A program made the position numbers and the translations under genes. A stretch of 64,000 bases of DNA from contig NZ_LS422992.1 of the NCBI RefSeq assembly GCF_900411375.1, positions 99,924 through 163,923 on the forward strand. The letters are read 5' to 3'. The DNA comes from Lentilactobacillus raoultii. GTDB lineage: Bacteria > Bacillota > Bacilli > Lactobacillales > Lactobacillaceae. Of the stretch, positions 9,047 through 18,234 are shown one piece after another. Below the pieces are notes generated by a model. That model had not been told where the DNA came from, ran no database searches, and saw nothing but the letters and a program-made list of their open reading frames with translations. The number at the start of each line of letters is the position of its first letter. The stretch's first letter is position 1.

Positions 9047-9715
9047 ATGAAGACAAGCTTAACGACGGCAGAGTTAGCTAAATATCTGGACCATACTAAC
9101 TTAAAGCCCAACGCAACCAAAGCAGATATTCAGACGACTTGCGAGGAAGCCATTAAATATCAAACGGCTTCAGTATGCGTGAATTCATACTGGATACCAT
9201 TTGTTACAGAAGCCTTAAAGGGTAGTTCAGTTAAACCGATTACAGTAGTGGGTTTTCCGCTTGGTGCCACAAATACTGAGACCAAGGTATATGAAGCAAT
9301 TACGGCAATTGATCAGGGCGCAGAAGAAATTGATATGGTGTTAAATATTGGTCAATTAATTGCTGGCAACCAAGAATATGTAACCGCTGACATATCGGCG
9401 GTTGCGGCAGCTGTTCATGCTAAAGGGAAGCTGTTGAAGGTAATTTTGGAAACGTCTTATCTGACTGATCAACAAATTGTAATGGGATGCCAATCTGCTA
9501 TGGCAGCTAAGGCTGATTACGTTAAAACATCCACTGGATTCAGTGAGTCAGGCGCAAAAGTTAAGGATGTCTCACTGATGAGAAAAACAGTCGGCGATAA
9601 GCTGGGTGTCAAAGCGTCAGGTGACATCCATTCCCGAAAAGAAGCTTTAGAAATGATTGAAGCAGGGGCCAGTCGACTCGGTGTTAGTGCGACGGTTGCT
9701 ATCTTGTCTGAATGA
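9047..9715 (+). CDS. deoC: Deoxyribose-phosphate aldolase
   Basis: DeoC (222 residues) cleaves 2-deoxyribose-5-phosphate to glyceraldehyde-3-phosphate and acetaldehyde, the last step of deoxynucleoside breakdown. It is a TIM-barrel class I aldolase: the start TTAELAKYLDHTNLKPNAT is typical, the Schiff-base lysine lies in YVKTSTGF, and a second conserved lysine in the GVKASGDIHS motif. The frame stays open 47 codons upstream, but that stretch contains the promoter; ATG 9047 has AAGGGG at suitable spacing and gives the usual family length. First gene of the deo operon. Confidence 0.96.
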   Translation: MKTSLTTAELAKYLDHTNLKPNATKADIQTTCEEAIKYQTASVCVNSYWIPFVTEALKGSSVKPITVVGFPLGATNTETKVYEAITAIDQGAEEIDMVLNIGQLIAGNQEYVTADISAVAAAVHAKGKLLKVILETSYLTDQQIVMGCQSAMAAKADYVKTSTGFSESGAKVKDVSLMRKTVGDKLGVKASGDIHSRKEALEMIEAGASRLGVSATVAILSE

Positions 9716-9746
9716 AATTGATTTTTAAGAAAGGAGAAGTTGGTTG

Positions 9747-10961
9747 ATGGAACCAAAAGCATATCATCGAATTTTTGGGATTGTCTTAGACTCGGTTGGA
9801 ACCGGCGCCGCTCCTGACGCTAATTTATTTAACGATCAGGGGGCAGATACATTAGGACACGTTGGTGAAGCCTATCAAGGAGAGTTAAAAATTCCAAATT
9901 TGCAAAGAATGGGAATTTCTAATTTACGCGAGCATGAAATTTTAGGCGTTCCAAAAGTAAATCGGCCACTTGGTTATTACGGGACAATGCAGGAAGTTTC
10001 AGCTGGTAAAGATAGTATGGATGGTCATTGGGAAATGATGGGCCTGCCGGTGACAAAGCCATTAGATACTTTCCCACATGGCTTCCCAGATGACCTAATT
10101 AAGAAAATTGAAAGCTTTTCTGGTCGAAAGGTCATTGGTAATCGGCCCGAGTCGGGGACTAAGATTATTGCCGAATTAGGTGAGCAACAAATTGAGACCG
10201 GCGATTTAATTGTTTATACTTCCGGTGATTCAGTTCTCCAAATTGCTGCTCATGAAGAAGTGATTTCGGTTAAAGAATTGTATCGAATTTGTGAGTACGT
10301 TCGTTCTTTGGTTAACGGGCCAACTTATACGATTGGACGTGTAATTGCCCGGCCATATGTCGGCCCTGATAAAGCTCATTTTGTTCGAACAGCTAATCGA
10401 CATGATTTTACATTGGCGCCAATCGGCCAAACAGATTTGGATTACTTGAATGAGGCTGGCATTCAAACTATTGGAATTGGTAAAATCAATGATATTTTTT
10501 CCGGACATGGCATTTCGATTGGCTACCATAATGAAAGCAATATGGACGGAATGGACCACGTTGATGAAGTGATGAAAAAAGAATTTACTGGGTTTTGTTT
10601 TACAAATTTAGTCGATTTTGACGCTATGTACGGGCATCGACGCAATCCAATTGGTTTCGGGAAGGCTCTGATGGATTTCGATAAACGTCTGGGGACTGTT
10701 TTGAAAAGCCTTAGGGAAAATGATTTATTAATGATTACAGCTGATCATGGTAATGATCCCGGCTTTAGAGGAACCGATCATACACGCGAACGAGTCCCAT
10801 TATTGGCTTACTCGCCTTCAATGAAAATGAATGGGAATCTTGGTAATCGGCAAACATTCGCCGACTTTGGTGCCACGGTTCTTGATAATTTTAATCTTAA
10901 AAATCATGCAATTGGGACGAGTTTTCTCGAAGAATTAGTTAGAACGGGGGAAGTTAAATGA
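9747..10961 (+). CDS. deoB: Phosphopentomutase
   Basis: DeoB (404 residues) interconverts (deoxy)ribose-1-phosphate and -5-phosphate, linking nucleoside phosphorylases to DeoC. It is an alkaline-phosphatase-superfamily metalloenzyme: the N-terminal metal-binding [15 protein letters not shown], the activation site [13 protein letters not shown] and the C-terminal [21 protein letters not shown] are all intact. ATG 9747 is preferred over the adjacent in-frame TTG 9744; AAGGAG lies upstream. The stop overlaps the deoD start (ATGA), indicating coupling. Confidence 0.97.
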   Translation: MEPKAYHRIFGIVLDSVGTGAAPDANLFNDQGADTLGHVGEAYQGELKIPNLQRMGISNLREHEILGVPKVNRPLGYYGTMQEVSAGKDSMDGHWEMMGLPVTKPLDTFPHGFPDDLIKKIESFSGRKVIGNRPESGTKIIAELGEQQIETGDLIVYTSGDSVLQIAAHEEVISVKELYRICEYVRSLVNGPTYTIGRVIARPYVGPDKAHFVRTANRHDFTLAPIGQTDLDYLNEAGIQTIGIGKINDIFSGHGISIGYHNESNMDGMDHVDEVMKKEFTGFCFTNLVDFDAMYGHRRNPIGFGKALMDFDKRLGTVLKSLRENDLLMITADHGNDPGFRGTDHTRERVPLLAYSPSMKMNGNLGNRQTFADFGATVLDNFNLKNHAIGTSFLEELVRTGEVK

Positions 10962-11674
10962 GTACGCATATTGGTGCTAAGCCAAATGAGATTGCCTCAA
11001 CGGTACTGATGCCGGGGGATCCGCGACGTGCGAAATATATTGCGGAAACCTATTTGGACAATCCGGTTTGCTACAGTCAGGTTCGGAATATGCTTGGTTA
11101 TACCGGGACGTATCAAGGAAAGCGAATTTCGGTTCAAGGATCGGGAATGGGGATTCCTTCACTGGCAATCTACACAACTGAATTGATCAAGGAATATGGC
11201 GTCAAAACGATTTATCGGGTTGGTAGTTGTGGCGGGATGAGTCCGGATGTTAAGATTCGAGACGTCATTTTAGGAGAAGCTGGTACGACTGATTCGTCAA
11301 TTATCGCGAATACCTTTGGACCGGGAATTTATTACTCACCAATTGCGGATTTTGGTTTATTGGATGCCGCTTATCATACGGCTGAGGATATGGGAATCAA
11401 GACAAAGGTTGGCAACATTTTTGCAGCGGATCGATTTTACAATGATGAATTAGATCTTAAAAAATTAACGGATTATGGCGTTTTGGCTACCGAAATGGAA
11501 ACGGCCGGGCTTTATCTCTTGGCAGCCAAATACCATATTCGGGCATTAACCATCTTAACGGTTAGTGATCATTTGTTAACTGGCGAGGCACTTTCAGCGC
11601 AAGATCGAGAAACATCTTTTGATGAAATGGCCAAATTATCACTAACGACTGCTGTTAACAATATGGTCGATTAA
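10958..11674 (+). CDS. deoD: Purine-nucleoside phosphorylase, DeoD type
   Basis: This hexameric NP-I family phosphorylase (238 residues) splits purine (deoxy)nucleosides with phosphate into base and (deoxy)ribose-1-phosphate. The phosphate-binding [28 protein letters not shown] and [16 protein letters not shown] are recognisable, as is the nucleoside-binding [13 protein letters not shown] with the SDH catalytic region ([11 protein letters not shown]). The start codon overlaps the end of deoB by four bases. Together with deoB and deoC it forms a complete route from purine deoxynucleosides to glycolysis. Confidence 0.96.
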   Translation: MSTHIGAKPNEIASTVLMPGDPRRAKYIAETYLDNPVCYSQVRNMLGYTGTYQGKRISVQGSGMGIPSLAIYTTELIKEYGVKTIYRVGSCGGMSPDVKIRDVILGEAGTTDSSIIANTFGPGIYYSPIADFGLLDAAYHTAEDMGIKTKVGNIFAADRFYNDELDLKKLTDYGVLATEMETAGLYLLAAKYHIRALTILTVSDHLLTGEALSAQDRETSFDEMAKLSLTTAVNNMVD

Positions 11675-11716
11675 CAATCTGAACCAAAAAATAACAGTAA
11701 GGAGTTATGAAGATAG

Positions 11717-12664
11717 ATGGTTGCACACCACGATTTGGAGAAGCTAAAACAAGGCGTCAAAATTGCTGCAATGTACTATGAAGATGATTTGAGCCAAACT
11801 GAAATTGCCAAGTCTCTTGGCATTTCACGACCGACGGTTTCACGAATGCTACAATATGCCAAGGAAACCGGCATTGTCAAAATTCAAATTGCGGATCCCT
11901 TGATGAGTGCAGAAATTTTAAGAACGCAGCTTCATCAAAAATATCAAATCGATATTCAAGTGGTGCCGACTCAAACGGGCGGATCAGGGACGATTCTCGA
12001 GCAAGTCGGGCAATTTGCAGCCGACTTTCTAGTCAAACTGGTTCAGCCAGGCGATGTTATTGGTTTAGGCTGGGGAGAAACCATTCATGCAGTGACACAA
12101 CATGTTGAACAGCAGGCGACCGCCGGTGTTCGAGTTGTTGAACTCAAAGGAAGTGTTAGTGACTCTCAGGAAAAAACTTGGGCGTATGAAAGTATCAATG
12201 AACTAGCGGTGGCCTACCGAACAACGCCAGCCTATTTGCCACTGCCGGTCATTTTTGATAACCGATTGACTAAGCAAATGGTTGAACGGGACCGTTATAT
12301 TAAACGAATTTTGACACTTGGTAGGAAAGCTGACATTGCACTATTTACGGTTGGGACGGTTCAAAACAATGCATTACTTTTTCGACTTGGCTATTTTAGC
12401 AATCAAGAAAAGCAGCAGTTGCAACGGGAAGCCGTTGGCGATTTGTTGTCACGATTTATCGATCGTCAAGGCAAAATTGTTGATCCGGAAATTGATGATC
12501 GAACAATTGGGCTTAAGTTGACAGAGCTAAACGAGAAACGACACGCGATTTTAGTTGCAGCGGGGGATAAGAAGCTCGAAAGTGTTTATGCTGTTTTAAA
12601 AGCCGGCTACGTGAACCATGTCATTGTTGATCAGGGACTTGCGAAGCGATTGGCAGAAATGTAA
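11717..12664 (+). CDS. deoR: SorC/DeoR-type transcriptional regulator of the deo operon
   Basis: This 315-residue SorC-family regulator has an N-terminal helix-turn-helix (MYYEDDLSQTEIAKSLGISR, then PTVSRMLQYAKETG, roughly residues 15-50) and a sugar-phosphate-sensing domain with GDVIGLGWGETIHAV. Its position between deoD and pdp and its resemblance to B. subtilis DeoR point to control of the deo operon by deoxyribose-5-phosphate. ATG 11717 is preceded by AAGGAG at slightly long spacing. The candidate operator is the palindrome at 8962-8975. The symbol follows the Bacillus usage and does not refer to E. coli DeoR. Confidence 0.85.
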   Translation: MVAHHDLEKLKQGVKIAAMYYEDDLSQTEIAKSLGISRPTVSRMLQYAKETGIVKIQIADPLMSAEILRTQLHQKYQIDIQVVPTQTGGSGTILEQVGQFAADFLVKLVQPGDVIGLGWGETIHAVTQHVEQQATAGVRVVELKGSVSDSQEKTWAYESINELAVAYRTTPAYLPLPVIFDNRLTKQMVERDRYIKRILTLGRKADIALFTVGTVQNNALLFRLGYFSNQEKQQLQREAVGDLLSRFIDRQGKIVDPEIDDRTIGLKLTELNEKRHAILVAAGDKKLESVYAVLKAGYVNHVIVDQGLAKRLAEM

Positions 12665-12684
12665 ACCAGTAAGGGGGATTTAGA

Positions 12685-14010
12685 ATGCGAATGGTGGACG
12701 TGATTCATCACAAGCGATTGGGTAAGAGACTTTCGGATCAAGAAATTCAGTTTTTTGTGGATGGCGTTGTTTCAGGGAGCCTTCCTGATTATCAAATCAG
12801 TGCACTACTAATGGCAATTTATTTTCAAGGGATGACAGAAGAAGAACAATCATCCCTTACTATGAAAATGATGGCTTCCGGCGATCATCTTGACCTAAGT
12901 GATATTCCCGGCATTAAGGTTGATAAGCATTCAACTGGCGGCGTTGGCGATAAGTTTAGTATTCCGCTGGCGGCGGTTGTGGCAGCTATGGGAATTCCGA
13001 TTCCAATGATTTCCGGTCGGGGACTTGGCCACACTGGTGGTACGCTTGATAAACTAGAATCAATTCCGGGGTACCGGGTTGAATTGTCTGAGCAACAATT
13101 CATTTCACAGGTAAAGCGGGATAAGTGTGCGATTATCGGTGCGACCGGAAACATTGCACCAGCGGACAAGAAAATTTATGCATTGCGAGATGTGACGGAT
13201 ACGGTTGATAGTATTCCGCTGATTGCCAGTTCAATTATGAGCAAAAAAATTGCTTCTGGAACCGATGCGTTGATCATTGATGTCAAAACCGGGGCAGGGG
13301 CTTTTATGAAGACCCTGTCTGAATCCCGAGCATTGGCTGAAGCGTTGGTTGGGATTGGTAAAGGTGTTGGCATGCAGTGCATGGCAATGATCACCGATAT
13401 GAATCAACCACTGGGTAATGCGGTTGGAAATGCCTTGGAAATTAAAGAATCAATTGAAGTTTTAAAGGGAAATGGGCCAACCGATTTAGAGCAGCTCATC
13501 GTTGTGCTTGGCGGTTATATGGCCATAATGGGTGGTAAGGTCAAAACGATTGAAGCGGGACAAAAATTAGTGCAATCAGTTATTCATGACGGACGTGGCT
13601 TAGCCAGCTTTAGAAAAATGATTTAAGATCAGGGTGGTGATTCACGAGTTATTGATTATCCTGATCGAATACTACCGCAAGCTGCTTACCAAATTAATCT
13701 ACCGGCACCTAAATCGGGGGTCGTTTCAAAGATTTCAGCAGATGAGGTTGGCGTTGCCAGCATGCTACTGGGTGGTGGTCGACAAGCAGCGGATGACCAA
13801 TTGGATTATGCGGTTGGGATTCATCTGCATAAAAAGATTGGTGATCAGGTGACAAAGGGTGAGCCCCTGTTAACTATTTTTAGTAATCAAACCGATATCA
13901 CGGAAGTTAAACAATTACTTTCAAATAGTATTGAAATTGCTGATGCTACCAAAAAACCGACACTAGTTTATGAAACAATTGGCGCTGCTGATTTAACTGC
14001 AACTGATTAA
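12685..14010 (+). pseudogene. pdp: Pyrimidine-nucleoside phosphorylase interrupted by an in-frame TAA
   Basis: The gene encodes a homologue of Pdp, which phosphorolyses thymidine and uridine. Residues 1-313 read normally (KVDKHSTGGVGDKFS, SGRGLGHTGGTLDKLESIPG, SSIMSKKIASG) up to SFRKMI, where TAA at 13624-13626 stops translation. The same frame continues without a shift as DQGGDSRVIDYPDR, then GVASMLLGGGRQAADDQLD and on to a stop at 14008-14010. Those downstream residues are the normal PyNP C-terminal domain, so about 128 codons are lost. A single substitution (for example CAA to TAA) would explain it. Either a recent nonsense mutation or a base-call error; TAA excludes selenocysteine recoding. 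Confidence 0.9.
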
Positions 14011-14030
14011 CAATTGATTTGACAGATTAA

Positions 14031-14072
14031 AAGATTGATCGGATTTTGAAAGAAACCGGTCAATCTTTTTTG
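14031..14072 (+). terminator. Rho-independent terminator of the deo operon
   Basis: AAGATTGATCGG pairs with CCGGTCAATCTT, a 12-bp stem with one G-T pair, followed by TTTTT. It separates the deo and fab operons. Confidence 0.88.
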
Positions 14073-14179
14073 GATGCAGTTTTCTCATTAAATTTTTATT
14101 TTTAGATAATTTTTAATGTGAACCCTTTATTTTCGGGATTTATTTAGGTAAAATTAGTATATTTATAATGCCGTTAACC

Positions 14180-14206
14180 AAAATAGTTTGATTCTCAAAC
14201 TATTTT
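14180..14206 (+). promoter_or_regulatory. FabT operator upstream of the fatty acid operon
   Basis: AAAATAGTTTGA and TCAAACTATTTT form a perfect 12-bp inverted repeat around TTC. The core TTTGA-N3-TCAAA is the known FabT binding pattern of streptococci and lactobacilli. The site overlaps the -35 and spacer of the promoter at 14188-14216, which suits repression by the fabT product when long acyl-ACP is plentiful. Confidence 0.85.
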
Positions 14207-14216
14207 AGTATATAGT
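14188..14216 (+). promoter_or_regulatory. Promoter of the fatty acid operon
   Basis: TTGATT at 14188-14193, exactly 17 bases, then TATAGT at 14211-14216. The -35 element lies inside the FabT palindrome. This leaves a 5' leader of about 95 bases before fabZ in which no strong structure is seen. Confidence 0.7.
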
Positions 14217-14315
14217 GTGTTCTGTCCAGGAAATGGATACCTGTGGGGTTACCGTGTTTCGACTTTGTTGATAATGGTAATGACCACCAGTTTAACAACT
14301 GAAAGGAAGAAACCA

Positions 14316-14762
14316 ATGAGTGTACTAGATGCATCTGAAATTATGGAGTTGATTCCCAATCGTTATCCGATTCTGTTTATGGATAAAGTTGATGAATTAA
14401 ATCCTGGTGAATCAATTATTTGTACTAAGAACGTCACGATTAACGAGGAATTTTTCCAAGGACATTTTCCAGGGAACCCTGTGATGCCGGGAGTTCTAAT
14501 CATTGAATCGCTTGCCCAGGCAGCTTCAATTTTAATTTTAAAGACTGAAAAGTATAAAGGCAAGACAGCTTACCTCGGTTCAATTGATAACGCCAAGTTT
14601 CGAAAAGTTGTCCGTCCGGGCGATGTTTTGAAACTACACGTTGAAATGGAAAAGCAACGCGATAATATGGGCAAAGTGAAGTGCGAAGCCAAAGTTGACG
14701 AAAAGGTTGCCTGCTCAACAACGTTAACGTTTATCGTACCGGATCCAAAAAAGAAAATTTAA
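14316..14762 (+). CDS. fabZ: 3-hydroxyacyl-ACP dehydratase FabZ (first copy)
   Basis: This hotdog-fold dehydratase (148 residues) removes water from 3-hydroxyacyl-ACP during elongation. The active-site histidine is in QGHFPGNPVMPG and the glutamate in IIESLAQAAS; the N-terminus IPNRYPILFMDKVDEL is typical. The frame is open from 14217, but GAAAGGAAG before ATG 14316 fixes the start and the upstream part overlaps the leader. It is the first gene of the operon, ahead of fabT. It carries the full catalytic pair, unlike the second FabZ-like gene at 19969. Confidence 0.96.
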   Translation: MSVLDASEIMELIPNRYPILFMDKVDELNPGESIICTKNVTINEEFFQGHFPGNPVMPGVLIIESLAQAASILILKTEKYKGKTAYLGSIDNAKFRKVVRPGDVLKLHVEMEKQRDNMGKVKCEAKVDEKVACSTTLTFIVPDPKKKI

Positions 14763-14791
14763 GTGGGTCACAGAACTAGGAGAATTAACCA

Positions 14792-15259
14792 ATGAATGCC
14801 ACAAGTGATGAAATTAAAGCGGATTATAACTTTATTAGTGACGCCCTGGTTGACATTTATGATCAAATCATGCGAATTGAAGAGAGCGAAATTAGAAAGA
14901 GTCGTTTTAAGGACATTACTGCGAAAGAACTTCATTTGGTTCACACAATCGGGTTACATGACCGCAAAACGACTTCCGAAGTGGCTCGGATCCTTAGATT
15001 GAGTAAGGGTACCTTAACTGCTAATTTAAATAACCTGGAACGCAAGGGATACATTACCCGAATCACCAATCAACGTGATCGACGGATTATTAATTTAGCT
15101 TTAACCAGCAAGGGACGATTACTATATCGGGCACACTATGCATTCCATCGAAAATTGGTGGAGCAATGCTTGAAGGGATTTGACGGTCCTGCAATCAAGA
15201 AAATGAAACAAGCGTTAATTAATGTCGAGGATTTTATTGGTGAGGTTTCAGCAAAATGA
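14792..15259 (+). CDS. fabT: FabT, MarR-family repressor of fatty acid synthesis
   Basis: This MarR-family winged-helix regulator (155 residues) lies between fabZ and fabH, the standard place of FabT in streptococci, enterococci and lactobacilli. The DNA-binding part is TTSEVARILRLSKGTLTANL followed by LERKGYITRITNQRDRR, the wing. FabT of relatives binds TTTGA-N3-TCAAA palindromes with long-chain acyl-ACP as corepressor; the matching operator is at 14180-14206, giving autoregulation of the operon. AGGAG precedes the ATG; the gene overlaps fabH by four bases. Confidence 0.93.
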   Translation: MNATSDEIKADYNFISDALVDIYDQIMRIEESEIRKSRFKDITAKELHLVHTIGLHDRKTTSEVARILRLSKGTLTANLNNLERKGYITRITNQRDRRIINLALTSKGRLLYRAHYAFHRKLVEQCLKGFDGPAIKKMKQALINVEDFIGEVSAK

Positions 15260-16239
15260 AATTTGAAAATTTCAAGATTTTAGCAACAGCCAGTCAGGTA
15301 CCTAAAAAGGTTGTTAATAATGATGAACTTGCGACGATGATGGACACATCAGATAAGTGGATCACGCAGCGGACTGGTATTAAGCGTCGCCATATTGCAG
15401 TGGAAGAAACGACCAGTTCCTTGTGTACCGCTGTTGCTAAACAACTTTTGAAAAAAAGCGGTGTTTTAGCAACTGAAATCGATTTAATTATGGTAGCGAC
15501 AATGTCACCAGATTACTTAACGCCTTCGGTAAGCGCGATGATTCAAGGCAATCTAGGTGCCACAAACGCCGTCGCAATGGACATTGATGCGGCGTGTTCA
15601 GGCTTTGTCTATGGCCTGAAAGCAGCTAAGCAGTTGTTGATGGCTGAAACACCTAAAAAGGCCATTTTAATTGGGGGTGAAACCTTAAGTAAATTGGTCG
15701 ATTGGCATGATCGTTCGACGGCTGTCTTATTTGGCGATGGTGCTGGTGGTGTCCTACTCGAGAATGCCTCCAAATCAGCCGGTTCATTTATTTCCGAAAA
15801 TTTAAAAACTTTTGGTGAGCTTGGGCATCACTTAACAGCTGGGCAAACTGGCGTCCCAACGCCCTTTATGACTCAGTCAGCCAAATTTTCACCGTTCTTC
15901 CAGATGAACGGGCGGCGGGTTTATCGATTTGCGGTTAACAAGGTTCCAGAATCGATTAACCAGGCACTTAACCAAGCTTCCCTCAAGGCTGATGAAATTG
16001 ACCATTTTGTCCTTCATCAAGCCAATCGTCGAATTATTGAGAAAATTGCTGAAACATTGGGTGTCCCCATGGAAAAGTTTCCGATTAATATTGATGAGTA
16101 TGGGAATACCGCAGCAGCCAGCGAACCGATTTTACTGGATGAATTGGTGCGGACTGGTTCCATTCAAAGGGGGGATGTCGTTTTGCTGTCAGGTTTTGGC
16201 GGCGGACTAACAGTTGGGACAATGATTTTGAAATTTTAA
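15256..16239 (+). CDS. fabH: 3-oxoacyl-ACP synthase III
   Basis: FabH (327 residues) condenses a short acyl-CoA primer with malonyl-ACP to begin fatty acid synthesis. The catalytic triad is intact: cysteine 114 in DAACSGFVYGL, histidine in LHQANRRI near residue 253 and asparagine in YGNTAAASEP near residue 283. ITQRTGIKRRHIA near the N-terminus and the C-terminal GFGGGLTVGTMIL complete the thiolase fold. The start ATG overlaps the fabT stop (ATGA). Confidence 0.97.
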   Translation: MKFENFKILATASQVPKKVVNNDELATMMDTSDKWITQRTGIKRRHIAVEETTSSLCTAVAKQLLKKSGVLATEIDLIMVATMSPDYLTPSVSAMIQGNLGATNAVAMDIDAACSGFVYGLKAAKQLLMAETPKKAILIGGETLSKLVDWHDRSTAVLFGDGAGGVLLENASKSAGSFISENLKTFGELGHHLTAGQTGVPTPFMTQSAKFSPFFQMNGRRVYRFAVNKVPESINQALNQASLKADEIDHFVLHQANRRIIEKIAETLGVPMEKFPINIDEYGNTAAASEPILLDELVRTGSIQRGDVVLLSGFGGGLTVGTMILKF

Positions 16240-16308
16240 CACATACACAGACTATTAATGAACTTGAGTAAACTCAATCAAACAAAAACAATTCGGAGGA
16301 ATTTAAAA

Positions 16309-16548
16309 ATGACAAAAGAAGAAGTATTTAACAAAGTTAAGGATATTATCGTAGATCAGTTGGACGTTGACGCAGACAAAATCAAAGAAGACACCAACTT
16401 CAAAAATGATCTTGATTTGGACAGCTTGGACATTTTCGAAGTTGTTGACAAGATTGAAGATACTTATGACATCGAAATTGAAACGGACGATGGAATGGAA
16501 ACTGTCGACGATTTGGTGAACTACGTGTTGAAGCAAAAAGCTGAATAA
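16309..16548 (+). CDS. acpP: Acyl carrier protein
   Basis: This acidic 79-residue four-helix carrier holds growing acyl chains on 4'-phosphopantetheine attached to serine 39 in the motif DLDLDSLDIFEV. It is the shuttle for every enzyme of the surrounding operon. The frame extends upstream to 16258, but CGGAGGA at 16295-16301 lies just before ATG 16309 and the resulting length is standard for ACP. Confidence 0.97.
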   Translation: MTKEEVFNKVKDIIVDQLDVDADKIKEDTNFKNDLDLDSLDIFEVVDKIEDTYDIEIETDDGMETVDDLVNYVLKQKAE

Positions 16549-16561
16549 GTGGGTTGATATT

Positions 16562-17479
16562 TTGAAACTAAGTTATTTATTTAGCGGGCAAGGAAAACAG
16601 TTTGCGGAAATGGGCCAAGATCTTTACCGTCAAGAGCCGCTTTATCGGCACACCATTGATGAAGCATCAGAAATTCTTGGACTACAGCTCAGTGATCCAG
16701 CGGTGATGGATGCGCCGGAAAATACGCAAGTCGCCATTGTCGCAATGAGTACCGGAATCTACCGGATTCTTGAAGCCGAAATCGGGGCTCCTGTTGGCGC
16801 TGCTGGATTAAGTCTTGGTGAATACAGTGCCTTAATTGCTGCTCGCGGCATTCAATTTGAAGCTGCTTTGCCGTTGGTTCGTGATCGAAGCCGTTATATG
16901 GCTCAAGCCGGTCAACATCACCCGGGTAAGATGGCAGCAGTTTTAAAGGCTAATCCTGATGTGGTCGAAGAAGCTTGTCGGGTAGGCTCTCAAGCTGGTG
17001 ATATCTATCCGGCTAATTATAATACAACCTCACAGATTGTGATCGGTGGTTCAGAAGACGGTCTGGCTGCTGCAACGGATTACTTACATGAACATGGGAT
17101 TAAACGTGTGGTGCCGCTAAAAATGAGTGTTGCCTCGCACACGCCGTTTATGCAGGAAGCTAGTGAGTTATTAGCTGATCGAATCAAAAAAGTGGCTTTT
17201 CATGACTTAAAATTTCCGGTAATTAGTAATACCACAAAGCAACCGTTCAAGTTAGAAGAAATTAAGCAAACACTGACTGAGCAGTTAGTTAAGCCGACAC
17301 ACTTTGTCGATTGCCTTCAGCTACTCCACAAAATGGACAGTCAGGCAATGATCGAAATTGGCCCTGGTGATACATTAATGAAGTTTGCTGCTAAAACCAT
17401 TCCCAATGTGACGACCTATCATATCGACAGTGTTGAAACGCTGAATAACGTCAGAGCAAATGTAAAGTTGGTGAAATGA
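16562..17479 (+). CDS. fabD: Malonyl-CoA:ACP transacylase
   Basis: FabD (305 residues) moves malonyl from CoA to ACP. FSGQGKQFAEMGQDL opens the domain, serine 84 lies in the nucleophile elbow GLSLGEYSALIA, the carboxylate-binding arginine in RDRSRYM and the general-base histidine in VASHTPFM. The start is an unusual TTG at 16562; only weak Shine-Dalgarno-like bases (AAGTGGG) precede it, so translation may be coupled to acpP, whose stop is 13 bases upstream. Confidence 0.95.
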   Translation: MKLSYLFSGQGKQFAEMGQDLYRQEPLYRHTIDEASEILGLQLSDPAVMDAPENTQVAIVAMSTGIYRILEAEIGAPVGAAGLSLGEYSALIAARGIQFEAALPLVRDRSRYMAQAGQHHPGKMAAVLKANPDVVEEACRVGSQAGDIYPANYNTTSQIVIGGSEDGLAAATDYLHEHGIKRVVPLKMSVASHTPFMQEASELLADRIKKVAFHDLKFPVISNTTKQPFKLEEIKQTLTEQLVKPTHFVDCLQLLHKMDSQAMIEIGPGDTLMKFAAKTIPNVTTYHIDSVETLNNVRANVKLVK

Positions 17480-17483
17480 AATA

Positions 17484-18215
17484 ATGAGTGAAGCAAAACA
17501 AGTAGCGTTGGTAACTGGTGCCGGTAAAGGGATCGGTTTGGCCATTGCTAAACGATTGTTAAATGATGGTTTCTTTGTGGTTCTCAATACACATCACGAG
17601 TTGTCAGAATCTGCTAAGAGACAATTGTTGGCATATCAGGACCGATACGATAGTTTAACGGGTGATGTTTCAAATGAAGATGATGCCAAAGCAATGGTCA
17701 ACACAGTTGTTGAGAAACAGGGCCAACTTGATGTTTTGGTGAACAATGCCGGCATTACGAAAGATAAATTGTTAAGTCGCTTAAGTTTGGCTGATTTTGA
17801 AGCTGTGATTCAAACGAATTTGGTTGGGGCTTTTAACATGACTAAATTTGCGATGAAAGTGATGCAGAAAGCCCGCCAAGGTGCAATTGTGAATATCTCC
17901 AGTATTTCTGGCTTGCACGGGAATCTTGGACAGGCAAATTATTCAGCAAGTAAGGCCGGGCTGGTCGGATTAACCAAAACGGCGGCTCGCGAAGGTGCAC
18001 TGAGACATATTCGGTGTAACGCGGTTGCCCCCGGGATGATTCGAACTGATATGACTGAAAAAATGAGTGAACGACGTCAAAAAGAATTTGCTGACCAAAT
18101 TCCGTTGAAACGTTTCGGTGAGGCGGAAGAAGTGGCTGAGACTGTGGCCTTTTTAATCGATAATCAGTATATAACCGGACAGGTCATCACAGTAGACGGC
18201 GGGCTCACAATTTAA
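17484..18215 (+). CDS. fabG: 3-oxoacyl-ACP reductase
   Basis: FabG (243 residues) reduces 3-oxoacyl-ACP with NADPH. It is a classical short-chain dehydrogenase: cofactor motif TGAGKGIG at residues 11-18, NNAG in VLVNNAGITKD, the catalytic serine in NISSISG and the Tyr-x3-Lys pair in NYSASKAG. The C-terminus ITGQVITVDGGL is typical of FabG. The gene starts four bases after the fabD stop. Confidence 0.97.
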   Translation: MSEAKQVALVTGAGKGIGLAIAKRLLNDGFFVVLNTHHELSESAKRQLLAYQDRYDSLTGDVSNEDDAKAMVNTVVEKQGQLDVLVNNAGITKDKLLSRLSLADFEAVIQTNLVGAFNMTKFAMKVMQKARQGAIVNISSISGLHGNLGQANYSASKAGLVGLTKTAAREGALRHIRCNAVAPGMIRTDMTEKMSERRQKEFADQIPLKRFGEAEEVAETVAFLIDNQYITGQVITVDGGLTI

Positions 18216-18234
18216 GTATTGAAGGAGTAATTTC

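Noticed and set aside
13634..13852. A 72-codon open frame overlapping the second half of pdp
   Set aside because: It is out of frame with the PyNP C-terminal sequence, which continues directly in the original frame after the TAA. The lesion is a nonsense codon, not a frameshift.
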